Below, piece by piece: positions 38,994 through 52,171 of a DNA stretch of 64,000 nucleotides. Under the pieces are notes generated by a model. That model was not told the origin of the DNA. It saw nothing but the letters and a program-made list of their open reading frames with translations, and made no database searches. The DNA is from Limnoperna fortunei (taxonomy: Eukaryota; Mollusca; Bivalvia; Mytilida; Modiolidae), in the NCBI GenBank assembly GCA_944474755.1, contig OX104114.1, positions 82,570,623 through 82,634,622 of the forward strand, written 5' to 3'. How positions within the stretch are numbered: the first letter of the stretch is position 1; each line of letters begins with the position of its first letter. A program made the translations under genes and the position numbers.

Positions 38994-40703
38994 GGCGTTA
39001 CCGAGTGCATTTCAATGGTTTTGTTCTATAATTTAAATATTTTGCATACAATTTTGCTTAGAAATAAACTCTATACATTCCTATGTAGTTGAGATACAAG
39101 TCATAGTAACACGTGATTAAGGTACATTTATTTATGAATAGAAATAGTAATAATATCGGTTTATAAACAGACCAGATTGGCATATTATATACAAGTAAAA
39201 GATGGAATAGACGTCACTTTAGATTGATACAAAATATTTAAATAGATAATATATTTTTGTGGTAAATCATATGTGCGGATTTTATGTCGACGTGTTAACT
39301 GAATTAGAGAAAATATTAAAAGTACGGATAATATTCTGTATTAAAGATATCCATATCTGTATGTACTGTAATCAAATTATTATTGTTATGCTATTAGCAA
39401 AGTATTAACAGTGGGCAAGTTTTATGTTGAGCACCTGAAGTTGTATGTAGTTGATACATAATTTCGTTCATCTCCATATAATTTAATTTGCTTTGTAAGC
39501 TGAAATCTGATTGGTCAATTCAAATCGTGGAACCCATATTATAAGAAATAACTTGCATCTGTGTGACCTACGACCTATTCAAATAGTTCCATGACGTCAT
39601 CGACGTTTTAACATAAAACTATTAAAATTTGTAGTTAAAATTAAATTATAAGGAATATTTCATATTTTTGAACAGGTCATACGATATAATATGGTTTTAG
39701 TCTGTTTACACAATTCATAAACCGCTATTAGGCGTAAACAGACCCAAACCATATTATATCGTATAGACTGTTCAGAAATTTGAAGTATTCCTTAAATATA
39801 CGTCTATCGAGAATCTGAAGTGTTTTACAATAACGATGTTATCAATTACCTGATAGTACCATAATACAATGGAATAGTTATAATATATTTTTTGGTATTT
39901 GTCCTACGTATACTTTCGTGTTATTTTTTGTTTTTGGATTTTTTCAAAATGTCTTAAATTACACTTGCTAGTAAACTGACATGTAGAGTCCCCAGAACCA
40001 ACTAATAGATATGGCTTGCCATAATATAGATGGTTATTACTTTCGTTTTCTTTTAAAACGTTAAGATTAGAATGTGATCAAATAGTTTTATGGACAAACA
40101 GTATCAAAATTATGTTGTATAATTTAGAAATCCATATGTTATACACTGCAAACTGTAAAGTAATTTTGTTTATGTCACACATGAATACGACATATCAATT
40201 TATTGGGAACGATACAAAGTCCGACTTCAACCAGTCTGAGCCAGTCTAAAGAGAACTCTTATATTTACAACATACGTGACCAAACTTAACCATTTTCGAA
40301 TGCGAATCAAACACACCCTTGATGCCATTTAGACTAGCAGTTGTTCACGTTATAGATTTATCTATTTAGTACACAGAGCAATTTCTAAAGAAGCTTAAAT
40401 ATGCATTGAGGGTATATGGTAGTGATATACAGTCAATACAGTCGATGACTTTAAATCACAAAAAATTAACAATTTTTGTCACTCGAAATTCAACAACCGA
40501 CGAACACATAAAAAAATGTGTAGGATTGTGTGTTATTTTTTTATTCTCCGGTTTTGATTTCACGTGATTTTAACACACTCAATTTTTTTATGAAATAAGA
40601 CACAATAATTCAAATATTCATTGTTATTTTTTTATTGGTCAATATCTATAGTTTATTTTGATGAAAGATGAGAAAAGCAAAACTGTGTACTATAGATTCT
40701 TAC
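38994..40703. other. Intergenic stretch
   Basis: AT-rich; no gene was recognised. It includes the hairpin element at 39650-39793. Confidence 0.5.
39650..39793. repeat. Foldback repeat
   Basis: About 60-bp arms: AAGGAATATTTCATATTTTT...ACGATATAATATGG...GTCTGTTTAC is repeated inverted, with a 25-base loop. Probably a small MITE. Confidence 0.7.
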
Positions 40704-40805
40704 CCTGAATGATGCAGACAAGTACACGTATGATCCACCAAACAGTACTGTAGTCCATTGTGACAAGATGGACAATCGGAATCACTATAACATTGTACAG
40801 CTCTC
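40704..40805 (-). CDS. Exon for a secreted-type cysteine-rich domain (copy 1)
   Basis: A 102-base exon bounded by ATCAG/G and CAGG/GTAAGA on the minus strand. It encodes RAVQCYSDSDCPSCHNG, then LQYC, then TCTCLHHSG, spacing C-x5-C-x2-C-x6-C-x5-C-x-C. It starts and ends in the same phase, so it could be inserted or repeated without changing frame. The domain recurs at 42474, 45874 and 47357. No family is named; the layout is that of small secreted disulfide-rich proteins. Its own signal exon was not found. Confidence 0.6.
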
Positions 40806-41214
40806 CTGATTAAAACATAACACAGTTTTTTTCACCAACGTTACTCTAAATATATCTATATATGTATATCTTATGGAGAGGATATATATAGGCCTGGTCC
40901 AGCTATCCAATCCAATTCATGTATTTCATGAATAAAATATGTTTAAATCAAAATCAAATATATCTGACATATTTATTTGCAACAATTTTTTCTATATACC
41001 TTTCTATGTACATATATTTTTAACATCGGACAATTGAAAGCTGATTCATTTATGAAAACTAATGTAAAAGACAAATTAATTGGTAGTATTGCAATATCTG
41101 CCACAAATGTATTTCTTTGAAAATATTAGAACAAACGTAATTAAAAGTAGCATAGTTAAACATAACAATGCTTATTGTGTAACTGTTTTAATTTCCTTTT
41201 GGATTCGTTCGTGA

Positions 41215-41290
41215 ACCAGTACGAAAAAGCAAGGAAAACGATCGGTCAACAAAAGCCGAAAGTTAAGTACAATTATAAATCGTATATAGA
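41215..41290. repeat. Dispersed repeat segment, partner near 51305-51375
   Basis: AACAAAAGCCGAAAGTTAAG and TATAAATCGTATATAGAAA resemble AACAAGAGCCGAAAGTCAAG and TTTAAATCCGGAAATAGAAA at 51305-51375. Probably an old repeat family. Confidence 0.35.
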
Positions 41291-42473
41291 AACACATATA
41301 CAACAGGAAAGACAAAAACAGAAAGTGAGTAATCGGAACCCAATAAAAACAGTCTAACACAGATCATAGATGCTCCCGACACTTCTGCTATAGTATACTA
41401 AATACTTAACTATTTTAGCGCGACAATGGTAAGGGTAACATCGACAAGGGTTATATATGATTGTACCACAGTTTACAGCACCTTTTCTTACACAATAACA
41501 TACAGATTGTATTAGTGTTTGACTATATAATACTGGTATAGTATTAGGTTTCACATTATTTAAATCCCTTAATGTTCTTGTATGTTTTAGCGCATGGCTT
41601 ATGCAATTGGGTTTACTTAAGGAAATCTGTGTGAAGCCTTCTACTACCGTTTACAAAATGTCATGCGTTTATTTCAAAATTAAGCTAGTTTTGTTCATGT
41701 CAGTTGTGGTTAGGAAGTCGATTACTATTTAAACAGAATCAAAATATCCTCGAATAACCACGAAAATATAGTTCTAATTTTAAAACGTAATATTTATAAC
41801 CATTCTAATTCTACAATTATTTATACGTTGAAACATATTTCATTTAAAATTGAAATAATTCTGTCTATCACGCATCCTTTAATATTCTCCAGTTTGTATA
41901 GTATACAATATAGTTGATCAGTTAATGAAGAGCTTCTTTTATTACAATTCATTGATGGCGAAATTTCTCTTAAACTGGGACAAGGTTAAGCTTGATATAA
42001 ACTTACATTGTTCGGACAAAAAATTTTTAAGGTTTAAGGTCGACATTATGGGATTGTTTATAGATACAACGTTAGGTCACACACCTTCTTTCTACCTTGT
42101 TTAAATTTCATTGTCGTGTCATGTTTGAAATTGACTTACATCTTCTATATGACCAAAAGTAAACAAGATTGGTATTTCATTGTCTAATCCATGGGCTTAC
42201 TTATTTCTTTCAGTTTCAAGAAATTCAGACAAATTACACAGTGTGAACGAAACAAGCGTTCTAAGCCTTTATGGCATTTCAAGTATCAGCGAATATTTGA
42301 CTTGTTCTCAGTTAAAACAAATCAGAATGTTCAAAACGTTTCCTTGTAGGTCGAAATGAATAAAAGATTACATGGGCCAATAATACTAAACTATTTTAAT
42401 TTTACGGAATTAGAAAATTACAACACTATTGTGTCCTTAACAAATAAACAAAACTTATTTGTATTTTCACCTT

Positions 42474-43127
42474 TCATATCAGGCAGGTACAAGTATGATC
42501 TGATAAACAGTACGGTATTCCATGTATTCCACTGTGACAGGATGGGCACTCGGTATCATCATGACATTCGACAGCTTTCCTGAATAAAACATAGCCACGC
42601 AGTTTAGGGCTGCTCTAAGTCACATAAATGTACCCAAAATATTTAAATATACATTAGAAAACTTATTCTCTTTGAGTAATTAGTAATTTTTGACACGTTT
42701 TGCAACACTATAAACATTTTAAAAATAAATTAGAAAAAAGATGACCAATCATTTAATTTGCGAAAATTTACAAAAGCTTGATAAATTAAATATGTACAAT
42801 TTTAATTATTCTTAAAGTCTGGAATCTTCTGTGAAACGCGTTATCCGTTTAGAAGAAACATAAAAATATACTGACGTAAACTAAGCGAACGTGTAGTTGA
42901 CATAATCTTTTGTAATGTAATGGCGTTACCTTTGATATTGTGTGTTTATGATAAAGAACGTTCACAAGATAAAATGATAGAATCGTATTTGTTGCATTTA
43001 GGTGATACGTGTATCTTGACATGTTTCGTTATTCAATTTTTTATTTCTATCTGCCAGTAACCCAATCTAATTAATAAAATCTCATAATACCAATAAAACA
43101 GGCTGAAATAATCCACTTCATTTTCAT
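42474..43127 (-). CDS. Small secreted cysteine-rich protein gene (copy 2)
   Basis: Two exons are visible on the minus strand. The first, 43127-43091, encodes MKMKWIISACFI and ends at ATTG/GTATTA. The last, 42579-42474, encodes KAVECHDDTECPSCHSG, IPYC and TCTCLI and ends directly in TGA. A short middle exon of about 25 bases is expected by analogy with copy 4 but was not located, so the join is inferred. The first exon looks like the start of a secretion signal and matches that of copy 4 (MRWIILGCYI). Function is unknown; short secreted disulfide-rich peptides in molluscs are often defence, shell or mucus components. Confidence 0.5.
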
Positions 43128-43562
43128 GGCTGTGATTATAGCCTTGACGTTCTGTAGATAAGGATATGCAGGGATTGTCAAGATTATTTGGTGTAAGATG
43201 TCAAATTTTGTGTACATATTCAAGATTACAGTCAAAAATATTGCTATAACGGCATCAGAAGTTTCAAAAGATTTCAAGAGGCTAGGTAATTTCGGACAAA
43301 ACAAAACAAAATAAGAAACATTTTTATTTTATCGGCATTAATAAGCTGAAAAATCTTGTATTTAACATCGTTATGCCATTATTAAAACCTAGTAAACGCC
43401 TTTAGTTTAGTAAACGTAGACTTTTGTTTCAATATGTAAAATGTACATATTGGAGGTTTACTTTAGCAGCTAAATGCGATGAATAGATAATATTTATGTA
43501 AACTGCAAGAAAAACAAACAGTCAACACGTATCAACCGATAGACAGTGACAAATCTTAGCAG

Positions 43563-44640
43563 GCCTTCTAGAAACGCCGCCTCATAAGAGTACAAAAACA
43601 GGTAGGCGAGGAGAGGTTCACAAGTAGTACTCATTGGAATGTCAGCATCTTGCTATAAAACCTGTCCTCCAAACAGGACAAAATATATGTTGTCAATGAG
43701 AAAATCAGATTGTGACAGATTTGGTGTTCAGTATATTTATTATTTTATTTAAATTCATTGATGCAAAAATAAGGTCTTTCATGGTAAATTACCCGGTATT
43801 TTTATCGTCTTTTTCCGGTTTTCTTGAAAAAGTAGAGTTTAATAAGATATTTAACCATAGTTATAAGCTGAATATGGACATGCAGATTTTCAAAAAATTA
43901 AAGGTATTGATGGTGGACTGGGGAAGAGATCGAGATATCAATAAGGACTTTCAATATTTTTGCATCCACATTTCATTTAAGCCAATCCAGGAGTAGCAAG
44001 TGTCACAGTATTTTTTGAAGTCACGTTTTTCTTGCTGCTAAAATAGTGGTAAGGAATTTTGATAGAGTTTTGGTGGTACATTCAAACTATCCTGATGAAA
44101 CGGAGTTTATATGGATTTTGTTAAGTATTGGAATCCAATACAGGGAGGAGAGATCGCAATCTTCGACTTTGACATGGAGAAGAAAGGATGCCAACATCGA
44201 TTTGTGATTTTGAAGAATCTTCTCTTTTGAAAGTGTATGGGATTTATAATTGACGAGTGAATTCATTTATTAAACACCCTATATAATGTTTCTTTTAAAT
44301 AAAGACCTCAATGCTTTTATCCACTCGGACAAGGTATCAACTTCCTGTTCTTCTTTTTTTGCCCATTTTTTGGCAAGTCCTCTTTTGAATCCATAACGTT
44401 TAAAGCTGTAATGTCGATTGATGGATTTAAATTCAAACTATTTCACTTCTTTGAACAAAGTATTACCGAGACTTTCATTGTAATCAGTGTTCAGATCTCC
44501 AGTTATCACGTTACCTTAAGATCTGTATATGATTTGGGAATTGTGGCAAGAGCAGTCAAGAGGTTTTGTTTGGAAGTTATTGATCAGAAGATTCTGCAAT
44601 ACACGTTTTTAATTGAAGATTAGTGTTTTTATTCCAGAGA
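43563..44640 (-). pseudogene. Retroelement reverse-transcriptase remnant (Penelope-like?)
   Basis: Reading the minus strand from 44640 down, decayed pieces appear in order: LDCSCHNSQIIYRS and NVITGDLNTD (44570-44480), RYGFKRGLAKKWAKKEEQEV and SEWIKALRSLF (44400-44300), and NIYFVLFGGQVL, IPMSTTCEPLLAYLFLYSYE (43690-43580), the last resembling an RT block with the usual G-x-P-M-G-T-N-C-x-P-L-L-A-D-L-F-L-type run. Stops and frame changes break it throughout. I recall this family as a common invertebrate retroelement; the Penelope-like label is tentative. Confidence 0.55.
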
Positions 44641-45418
44641 TACTACGAAAAACAAAACATTTACACATTATGCAGCTTGTTTGGACATAACGAAATACCT
44701 ACTGTATTCGTTTTGTGTATAATGCTTACAAACAACATATAAGAATGCAAACAAAACAGCAAGCAGTTTTTATTCCATGTAGATTAAATATTAAAAACCA
44801 ATACCTTGTGAATATAGTTCTAGCAGGAATTTCTAAATCTTCAAGACAACCGTCGTCAAATTAAATTGCGAGATAATTAAAATATTCTGAGTTTCATTTC
44901 TCAAATTTTAAGTTTTTAGGGTCGATTTAAAATCCAAGTTGGCTGATAACGTAGAACTAGATTACTCTCTGAAACCTAGTAAGCATATAAAAAGAAAAAG
45001 TGAAAAGAAATTTTTAACAAACGTTTGATATGCTTTGCATTCTCATAGCTAAATCGATATAGTAAAACGTATAAATTCAGCTTAATTCACTTTGTAGCAA
45101 ATCTGAAACAGTTCGTTAGTGTAAAAATATTATTGTGTTAAATAAAATTGATTCTATGAAATTAAAAAAGGGTACTCTTGGTAAAACAATTGTAATAAGG
45201 TTTTATAAATAAGATTCCCTTGATTGCTTGTATTACAAACAAAATAAATCGGGTTTAGTTAAATTTTCAAACACCCGATACTGCAAATCGATAGCACCCA
45301 TTATGTAGTGTATTATAACGCAAAAGACATGCAGCAATTGTGTGGTATCCCATTCTTCAGGTAATAAACAGGAGGCATTATGAAAACGTTTTAATGAACT
45401 GTTTAAACTTCACGTGGT

Positions 45419-45449
45419 ACTTGCGGTCGTCGATGTAACCTAGCAAAAG
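45419..45449 (-). CDS. Possible last exon of cysteine-rich protein copy 3
   Basis: After an AG acceptor (GCTAG/GTTACATC) the minus strand can add a few codons and a stop to the exon at 45874-45976. If joined in phase 0 the tail is VTSTTASTT and stop. The phase depends on which G of the upstream GGG/GTACGA is last, so this is weak. Confidence 0.2.
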
Positions 45450-45873
45450 AAATAAACCAAATATAAGAGGGCGATACACTATTATTGTAAAATGGTCGGA
45501 TAAAAGTAGTCATTTATAGTATACAATGACACAATATGACACAATTTCCAACAAACAAGTAATTATGAATATTTGCATTGAATTTATTTCTGAGACATTA
45601 ATACTTTTACGTAAATGTTATTGCAGCAGTAGAAACACCATGTAAAAATGCTGTATAAAAACCGTATAGATATAATGTCTCAAAATTGTGAATCCAGCAC
45701 AGAATGAGTTTACCTCTCCCCATTTGATAGCTGCATATATCTCATATTTATATGCAGTTTAATAATTAATTCTTGTCATAATGTATTAATATTTTAGAGA
45801 TGCATTGTAAAGGAATTTCACAACAATTAACTGTCTAAATGAAACGATTGTATGTAAAGATTTAAATTCGTAC

Positions 45874-45976
45874 CCCAGAAAGATGTAGACAGGTACAAGA
45901 ATGATCCATCTTACAGTACGGTAGACCACCGTTACATGGCGGACACTCAGAATCATTACGACATTCTATAGCCCTC
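45874..45976 (-). CDS. Exon for a secreted-type cysteine-rich domain (copy 3)
   Basis: Bounded by CTTCAG/G and TGGG/GTACGA on the minus strand. It encodes RAIECRNDSECPPCNGG, LPYCKMD and TCLHLSG with the same cysteine spacing as the other copies. At 103 bases it is one base longer than copies 1 and 4, so it leaves in a different phase. Signal exon not found. Confidence 0.55.
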
Positions 45977-47356
45977 CTGAAGAAAAGCAAATTGAGTCGC
46001 CTCATAATCATCCACCCGTCGATATGTAAAAATTAATTGGTTGTTAATACAAAATACAGGTGAAAAGCGAAAAATGATAAGAAATCATACAATGTAAAAT
46101 GTATATATAAATATACTCATTTTGAAAACTAATTTTAAGCAGAGTGTGCTCGCCGCCAACATTAATTGTCAATTAAAATCGCTTCAGCTAGATATTTTAC
46201 TTTAACCAATTTAATTTGATATCACGATATTACAGACCTTTGGAAGATTCAACAGTAACAAATGTAATAATGACTGATTGTTAATTGTTCCACATCAAAC
46301 CTGTAACCAGATACTGCTTACTACGATACAAATTTTCAATATTGTTTTAATACTCCAACAGTCATTGATATCTAAATACATCCAGGCTTTCTGTCTTAAA
46401 ACCTGACAACACAATTCAGATAAATATTCAAAAACGGTAAAATTGTTTAGTATTCTCGGTAGATTTTATTCGAAATTTGTTTCTTTATTAAAAAGAAATA
46501 TACAAAAAAAACACACAACAAAAAAAAAGATTAACACGTAGCCTTATAATGCAGAAAATAAATTTCTGTGTGTGTTTTTTCAGCAATAGTTTAGCGTATA
46601 ACCCATTTATAAAAACGAAAAATAAAAGTTTCAGACATCTTGGTTTTTAACTGTAACACCAAATAATAATTAGTTTCAAATAAATAAATATTACTTGAAC
46701 AAAGAAGTTAGTTAAGGAATGTTTTCCGTTTTTGATGTTTGTTCGATTATCTCGAAAAAGAAAACATTTATACGTGAATCAGCACAAATTCCATACCCTT
46801 TAATATGCAATAGTGTTCTAAAATAATTATGCATTTGTTAAAATGAGTTATAGTAACGAAACATCAGTGCAGAAAGTTATGTTTGTATAGCTGCAAACAT
46901 ATTTAGTGGGGGTAACAGTTTAAGGGAAAATGAAATTGTGTTTAAAACCCGATTTTACCCGGATTAAGCTCCTAGAATGTCCTATCTCAATAGTCACAGA
47001 AAAAACAATAAGGATATGTAACAAACCAAACTGCTGTTATTATTATTATGAACCAATTTATTTATATGTTTTAGAGAAATAAGTTAATAATTGCGAATAC
47101 ATTAAAATCAAACTTGAAAATACGTTTTAATTATTCTTAGCACGATTAATGTAAAATGAGCGTATATTACGATACATAGCGTCGTGCATACGGGGCAACG
47201 GAAGCGAACACTTTATGTTTGTGCTGCCCGAATATCACTCTTATCGAACACGACGTGACATATGCAACAATAAATATAAGAAATAAAAGTTAAGGATGCC
47301 AAAAATGACTTAGAACAAATCATTGCATCTGATGTTTGAAGCATTAAGGTTCTCAC

Positions 47357-49097
47357 CCTGGATGATAATTGCAGACACATGTAAAGTCATCCAAACATAT
47401 AGCTACTCCATTGTGACAAGGGGGACATTGATCATCACTGTCACACTCTTTTGCTCTCCTATAAAAACAGGAAGTAGTGTTCAGTTACATTGAATTTAAT
47501 ATAATTACACATAATTATGACTTTACTATTTTCTAAATGAGTAAAAACAATTTAATTGAAAAAAATCAGAACTATTCATTAATAAATGAAACTGTTTATT
47601 AACGAACATCGTATCATTTTACACAATTCTGATTAGGTAAATAAATGGTTGCCTTAAATCCTGCGCTTAGTAATTCAGCTATAGAAAGACGTAAACATGT
47701 TAGCAACACAATATCATTAAGGGAAAGGCGTGGACTAATAGGTAGAAAACTTGGACTGTCGAGAGGAGAGTGTACACGGTTTTGTACAGACATATATCTG
47801 TTTATGTTAACCATGGGGTTAAAACTGTTTCGAACTTTTTTTATCAAGTTTCCATTCAACAGGTATCAAATGGAACCGTACAAGTCAAGTTTTATAAGTT
47901 TATCATTACGCACCTACAACCTGTTGATATTCTATAGCATAGTCTGACATCACTTACCATATATTGATTTTGCTGTCGTGGTTGTATGTTAAATGTAGAA
48001 ATTGCATTTGAATGTATACATGTTTTGTATTTTAAGGGTGATCCAAAATTAATCATTTTACAGTATGGATTAAACTAGGTTAAGAAAAACGTGGTCAATG
48101 AAATAGACCTCCTTTTACCGCAGCATTTTATTGGTATATTAAATTTTAATCACTATGAAAAAAGGAAATAAATACTTTTACAAGCTGTCTAATTGAAACA
48201 AATTTAGAATTGGAATGAGCCAATGGGCTGAATTTGTTTACTGTCATTGGCAAAATATTGCGAGATGAATGGCAGTGACAAAGAATGTATTTACCTTTTC
48301 CTCGCGATTAGAATGATCCTTCTCGATTGCACTAGGGGCGTGCAACGGGTAGGGCACGGACAAGGTAAAAATATCAACCATAATATCAGACATTTCCTGT
48401 CAGATCTACCATTGATAGGACGCTCCTAACAGCCACCGGTGATGTTATGGTCTGTTGATTGAGCCCTAAAACCATTTCGATACCCAGAAATGAAGAAGAA
48501 ACAGGACAGAAATTTATTTAAGGGCAAACTTTTGAAATTCAATAATCTCGTCGTAAATAGCGTGCGTTTCATTTAAATTATGAATGTACAGAACTGAAGC
48601 GTTCAGACGTTTTTTGTATGCAACATAGCACGTATAATTTTTTATTCTTAGACTAATAAAAACTAAGGTTACGTCCCCAAATTTTCCATAAAAGTCATTA
48701 GATGTAGCAAGTCTTACCTATGAACTGCAACGACGAATGCCACTGAAAGAAAGAACAATGGTTTTTAATGTGAAACAAGAAGTATGTCTGCGATTTAGCC
48801 AATAGAAAATAAAATGCCAGTCAAAATATACTTATCTATCGGCTGATAATACAGAGATCATCGGTAATGATATTAATGTCGATTTGTTCTTAACCGTTAC
48901 AAATGTAAATATATTTTTATTGAACTCAAATTGTCTTTGCATTATAACAACAAACAAGCAGTTATACATTTAAAAAATAATACTATTTTGTCAAGTTATT
49001 CTTAACCATTCCAAAAGTAAAATGATATTATAATTCTGAAAAAATGTGTGACGTGTCTATTCATACCAATGTAACAGCCTAGAATAATCCACCTCAT
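47357..49097 (-). CDS. Small secreted cysteine-rich protein gene (copy 4, best resolved)
   Basis: Three exons join in phase on the minus strand: 49097-49067 (MRWIILGCYI, donor ATTG/GTATGA), 48742-48718 (25 bases, VAFVVAVH, acceptor TTTCAG, donor GTAAGA) and 47458-47357 (RRAKECDSDDQCPPCHNG, then GVAICLDD, FTCVCNYHPG, donor GTGAGA). The first two exons make a complete hydrophobic signal peptide; the third is the mature cysteine-rich domain. A final exon must lie below 47357 and was not identified. Splitting the signal peptide across two exons is characteristic of this cluster. No known family could be named with confidence. Confidence 0.6.
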
Positions 49098-50002
49098 TTT
49101 CTTTTCTTTGATTTGCAGAATCTTGCAAATTAATCCTATGTGCTGTGACAATAAATAGATAAGAATATCAAAGGAGTGGCAAGACTGCACATGATAACAC
49201 CAAGTTAAAGTGTGCAAAGATCGCGGTCAAACCAGAACATAAATCTGGCACTAGGTACAATAGCAACATTTCAAACTATTACTCACGGCTGTGGACTACC
49301 TTGAAAATTGGTGATAATGGGGCAGCTCGACATAACATTGATTCCATAAATTAACTTGACGAGAAATGTTGCGAATGTAACGTTTATATACAACAGAAAA
49401 CATTGATAGGCCTACTAAAAAATCGCAAGGTGCTTATTACTCCATCTTATATTAATGTATTTACTGTGCTGTATGTTTTATTTGTTCCTGAAATGAACAA
49501 TCAATATTCGTCACCTTCAGCACAAAGTATATGTGAGAATCAGGTCAGCCAACCTGCGAATAATTCGATTAAAAATGCCTACCGGCAAAAAACCATTGGA
49601 ACTTAAACGATATTCGAACTTGATCTGTAACTCATTATGGTTTACTCACATACCAAATATCAGCTCAATTTATCCAAGCGTTAGAAAAAAGTCCTGACTG
49701 ACGAACGGACATTATGCAACCTATAGTCCTCTTCGGCGATGCCGGTTTGACTAAAACAATAACGTTAATGTCCATTTGATTAGACAAAAACTGACATACT
49801 ATAAACCATAAGCAGATGCAACAAGGTAACAATATAAATAAATCATAAATATTTAATATTATGCTGTCAAATGTTTAACATGTCGTGTCAAATGGCAATG
49901 GTAGAAAACCTTATCTGATTGGAAAGTTTCATTTAGAAAATCTGACAATAACATCACAATAATGAAATCATCTTTACTCCTATTTAGGTTTCACGAGATC
50001 GC

Positions 50003-50003
<1 letters not shown>

Positions 50004-50059
<56 letters not shown>

Positions 50060-50063
50060 GCAT

Positions 50064-50099
<36 letters not shown>

Positions 50100-50130
50100 T
50101 AATAAAAATAATAATTATTATTATTATTAG
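50004..50130. repeat. (AAT)n / (ATT)n microsatellite
   Basis: A run of AAT units is followed by ATT units, so the second half can fold back on the first. Confidence 0.95.
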
Positions 50131-50357
50131 TCGTAGTACATGTAGTAGTAGTAGTAAATATTAGTAGCATTAGCATTTGAAGTACAAGTAGAATAAAAAT
50201 ATTAGTGAAAAACCTGAAAAGATGTTTTGGCACTTTGACTAATTATTCCGTCTTAAATGAAAATCCCCCCAAATAAAAAAAAACCCTCTAAAGTTAGATA
50301 TCTAACGATCCCATTTAATAACCCTAATACGTAGAAACCATTACACACCAAAAACAG

Positions 50358-50612
50358 TGAATGCGCGGTTAAGGTAGTTCTACTACTATGATCACGTGAT
50401 CTGTCAACACTGCGGTTTCAGATTCGATTCTCACTGCGGGCAGGGTGTACTCAACTCTAATCTTAATGACAAGGAAAATCAGTTTTCCTACCGAATATCG
50501 GGGTTTTTCTCCGGGTACTTCGACTTCCTTCCACCTTAAAAACTGAACGCTACGACATAACTGAAAAATTGTTGTAATTGGCGCTAAACACCATTAAAAA
50601 AACCAAAAACAA
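50358..50612 (+). repeat. Degenerate tRNA-derived SINE
   Basis: GCGGTTAAGGTAGTTCTAC (A-box region), CAGATTCGATTCTCAC (B box), GGGCAGGGTGTACTCAACTC, CTGAAAAATTGTTGTAATTGGCG and an A-rich tail. Confidence 0.7.
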
Positions 50613-52171
50613 AAACTTTCTTCAATTAAAGTATTTATATCTTTCAAAGACGTACTTCTTTGCCCCAATCAGTAGAACAAATTTGGCAGTTTGGGCCAAG
50701 TATTCTGTCTTAAAATGCAAATCCTCGTTACGGTCCAATTAATAACCCTTATACGTACAAAACCATCCTGCACTGTGTAGATAGAAAGGTAATTAAGATC
50801 AGTTTAAAGTCATAGTTTATTGACATATCTTGACATTTAGACCGTTTTCGACTCATGTGTCGAGATGAAAAATAATGAAAACCCGTAGACCATAAAACTT
50901 ACACCCTCCCTAAAATGTACTTAAATTGTTTTATCATTGCCATTTACCACACATCAGGTTTTCTGTATAAATTATGGTATCGGAGTTGCTATGATATGAA
51001 TTTTTTTATGGACGCTCTTAATCAATAAATTTTAAAAGTTTATCAAAATGCTATGTTACAATTATGTCAGACCTATTTCTAAGCCTATAAAAATATTCCC
51101 ATATTGTAAATAGACATCTTATCATATATTTAGTATAAAATATGGATATTCTGAATATATGATGCAGACCAAAGATCAGAATTGCAAAACAGTGGGCTTA
51201 TGTACATAACATTTAGTAGCATACCCCGGTCGGTTGATGACGTCATTTATAATAGCCAGGTGGCCTGTTTCCCGTAACTTTAATTTACAACAGAAATAAA
51301 AAATAGCTAAGGAAACTGACTAAACAACAAGAGCCGAAAGTCAAGGGGCAATTTTAAATCCGGAAATAGAAAATCTACTTACAATCTCTTATAAATGTGA
51401 TAGTATTTTTGTATAAAAGATAATGGAACGCTACAAATGATGGTGGTTTTTGTCAAAATTATAGACACAGACTGACTGTCAATGGACTTAGTCATTGAGT
51501 GTCAATATAAATCAATAACGTATACAAGAAATAAAATATTGATCTTGAACCTTCTAACTTTAACTTAACTTAAAACTTCTATATACCGGTATTGCCTTTA
51601 TAATCCGATACCCGGGGATGAGTTTTCACTTTCCTGAGACCTTTATTCTATTCTTTATTCAATTTTAAGCAATTAATGCTTATTAGTACAGTGCAAAATC
51701 AAAGCAACAAAATCATGAATCCATCAAGTTAGTAGTATGTAGATAAATTAACAACGTTAATTTAATAAGTAATTTTGAAGCATGAAACAAATATTTGCAA
51801 AGGTCATTGATTTTTGATTTTAGGATCTCTTTTAAGAATAAAGGTGTTTCGGTATAATTGTCCGAAAAGTTCCGTATTTTTAGAATTATGTGTCTATACG
51901 TATGTCTTTCAGATATGGGTTACATATGTCTTTCACATAAGGCAGTTGATTTTGTAAGACGTTGAAATTGGTAACGTTACGTAACGTGTTTTCAGGGACG
52001 TAATTAGTCATGACACAAAGCGTTTAAAAGTGGCTTATACTTTCTAATAAATTATTTCTATTTGTTTTCTCTCTGATGGTCAGGTGTGTTGTCCGAGGAT
52101 TTATATATTGGGAATATATAAAAGTTTGGTAAATTAGCACCAGCACTACATTCATCTATATGCGCTGTAGA

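Larger units (their letters stand above)
49098..52171. other. Intergenic stretch
   Basis: AT-rich; no gene was recognised. It holds a microsatellite, a SINE and the repeat segment near 51305-51375, listed separately. Confidence 0.5.

Noticed and set aside
47614..47947. Frames on both strands of about 80-100 codons
   Set aside because: No recognisable motif, and they lie within the intron of cysteine-rich gene copy 4.
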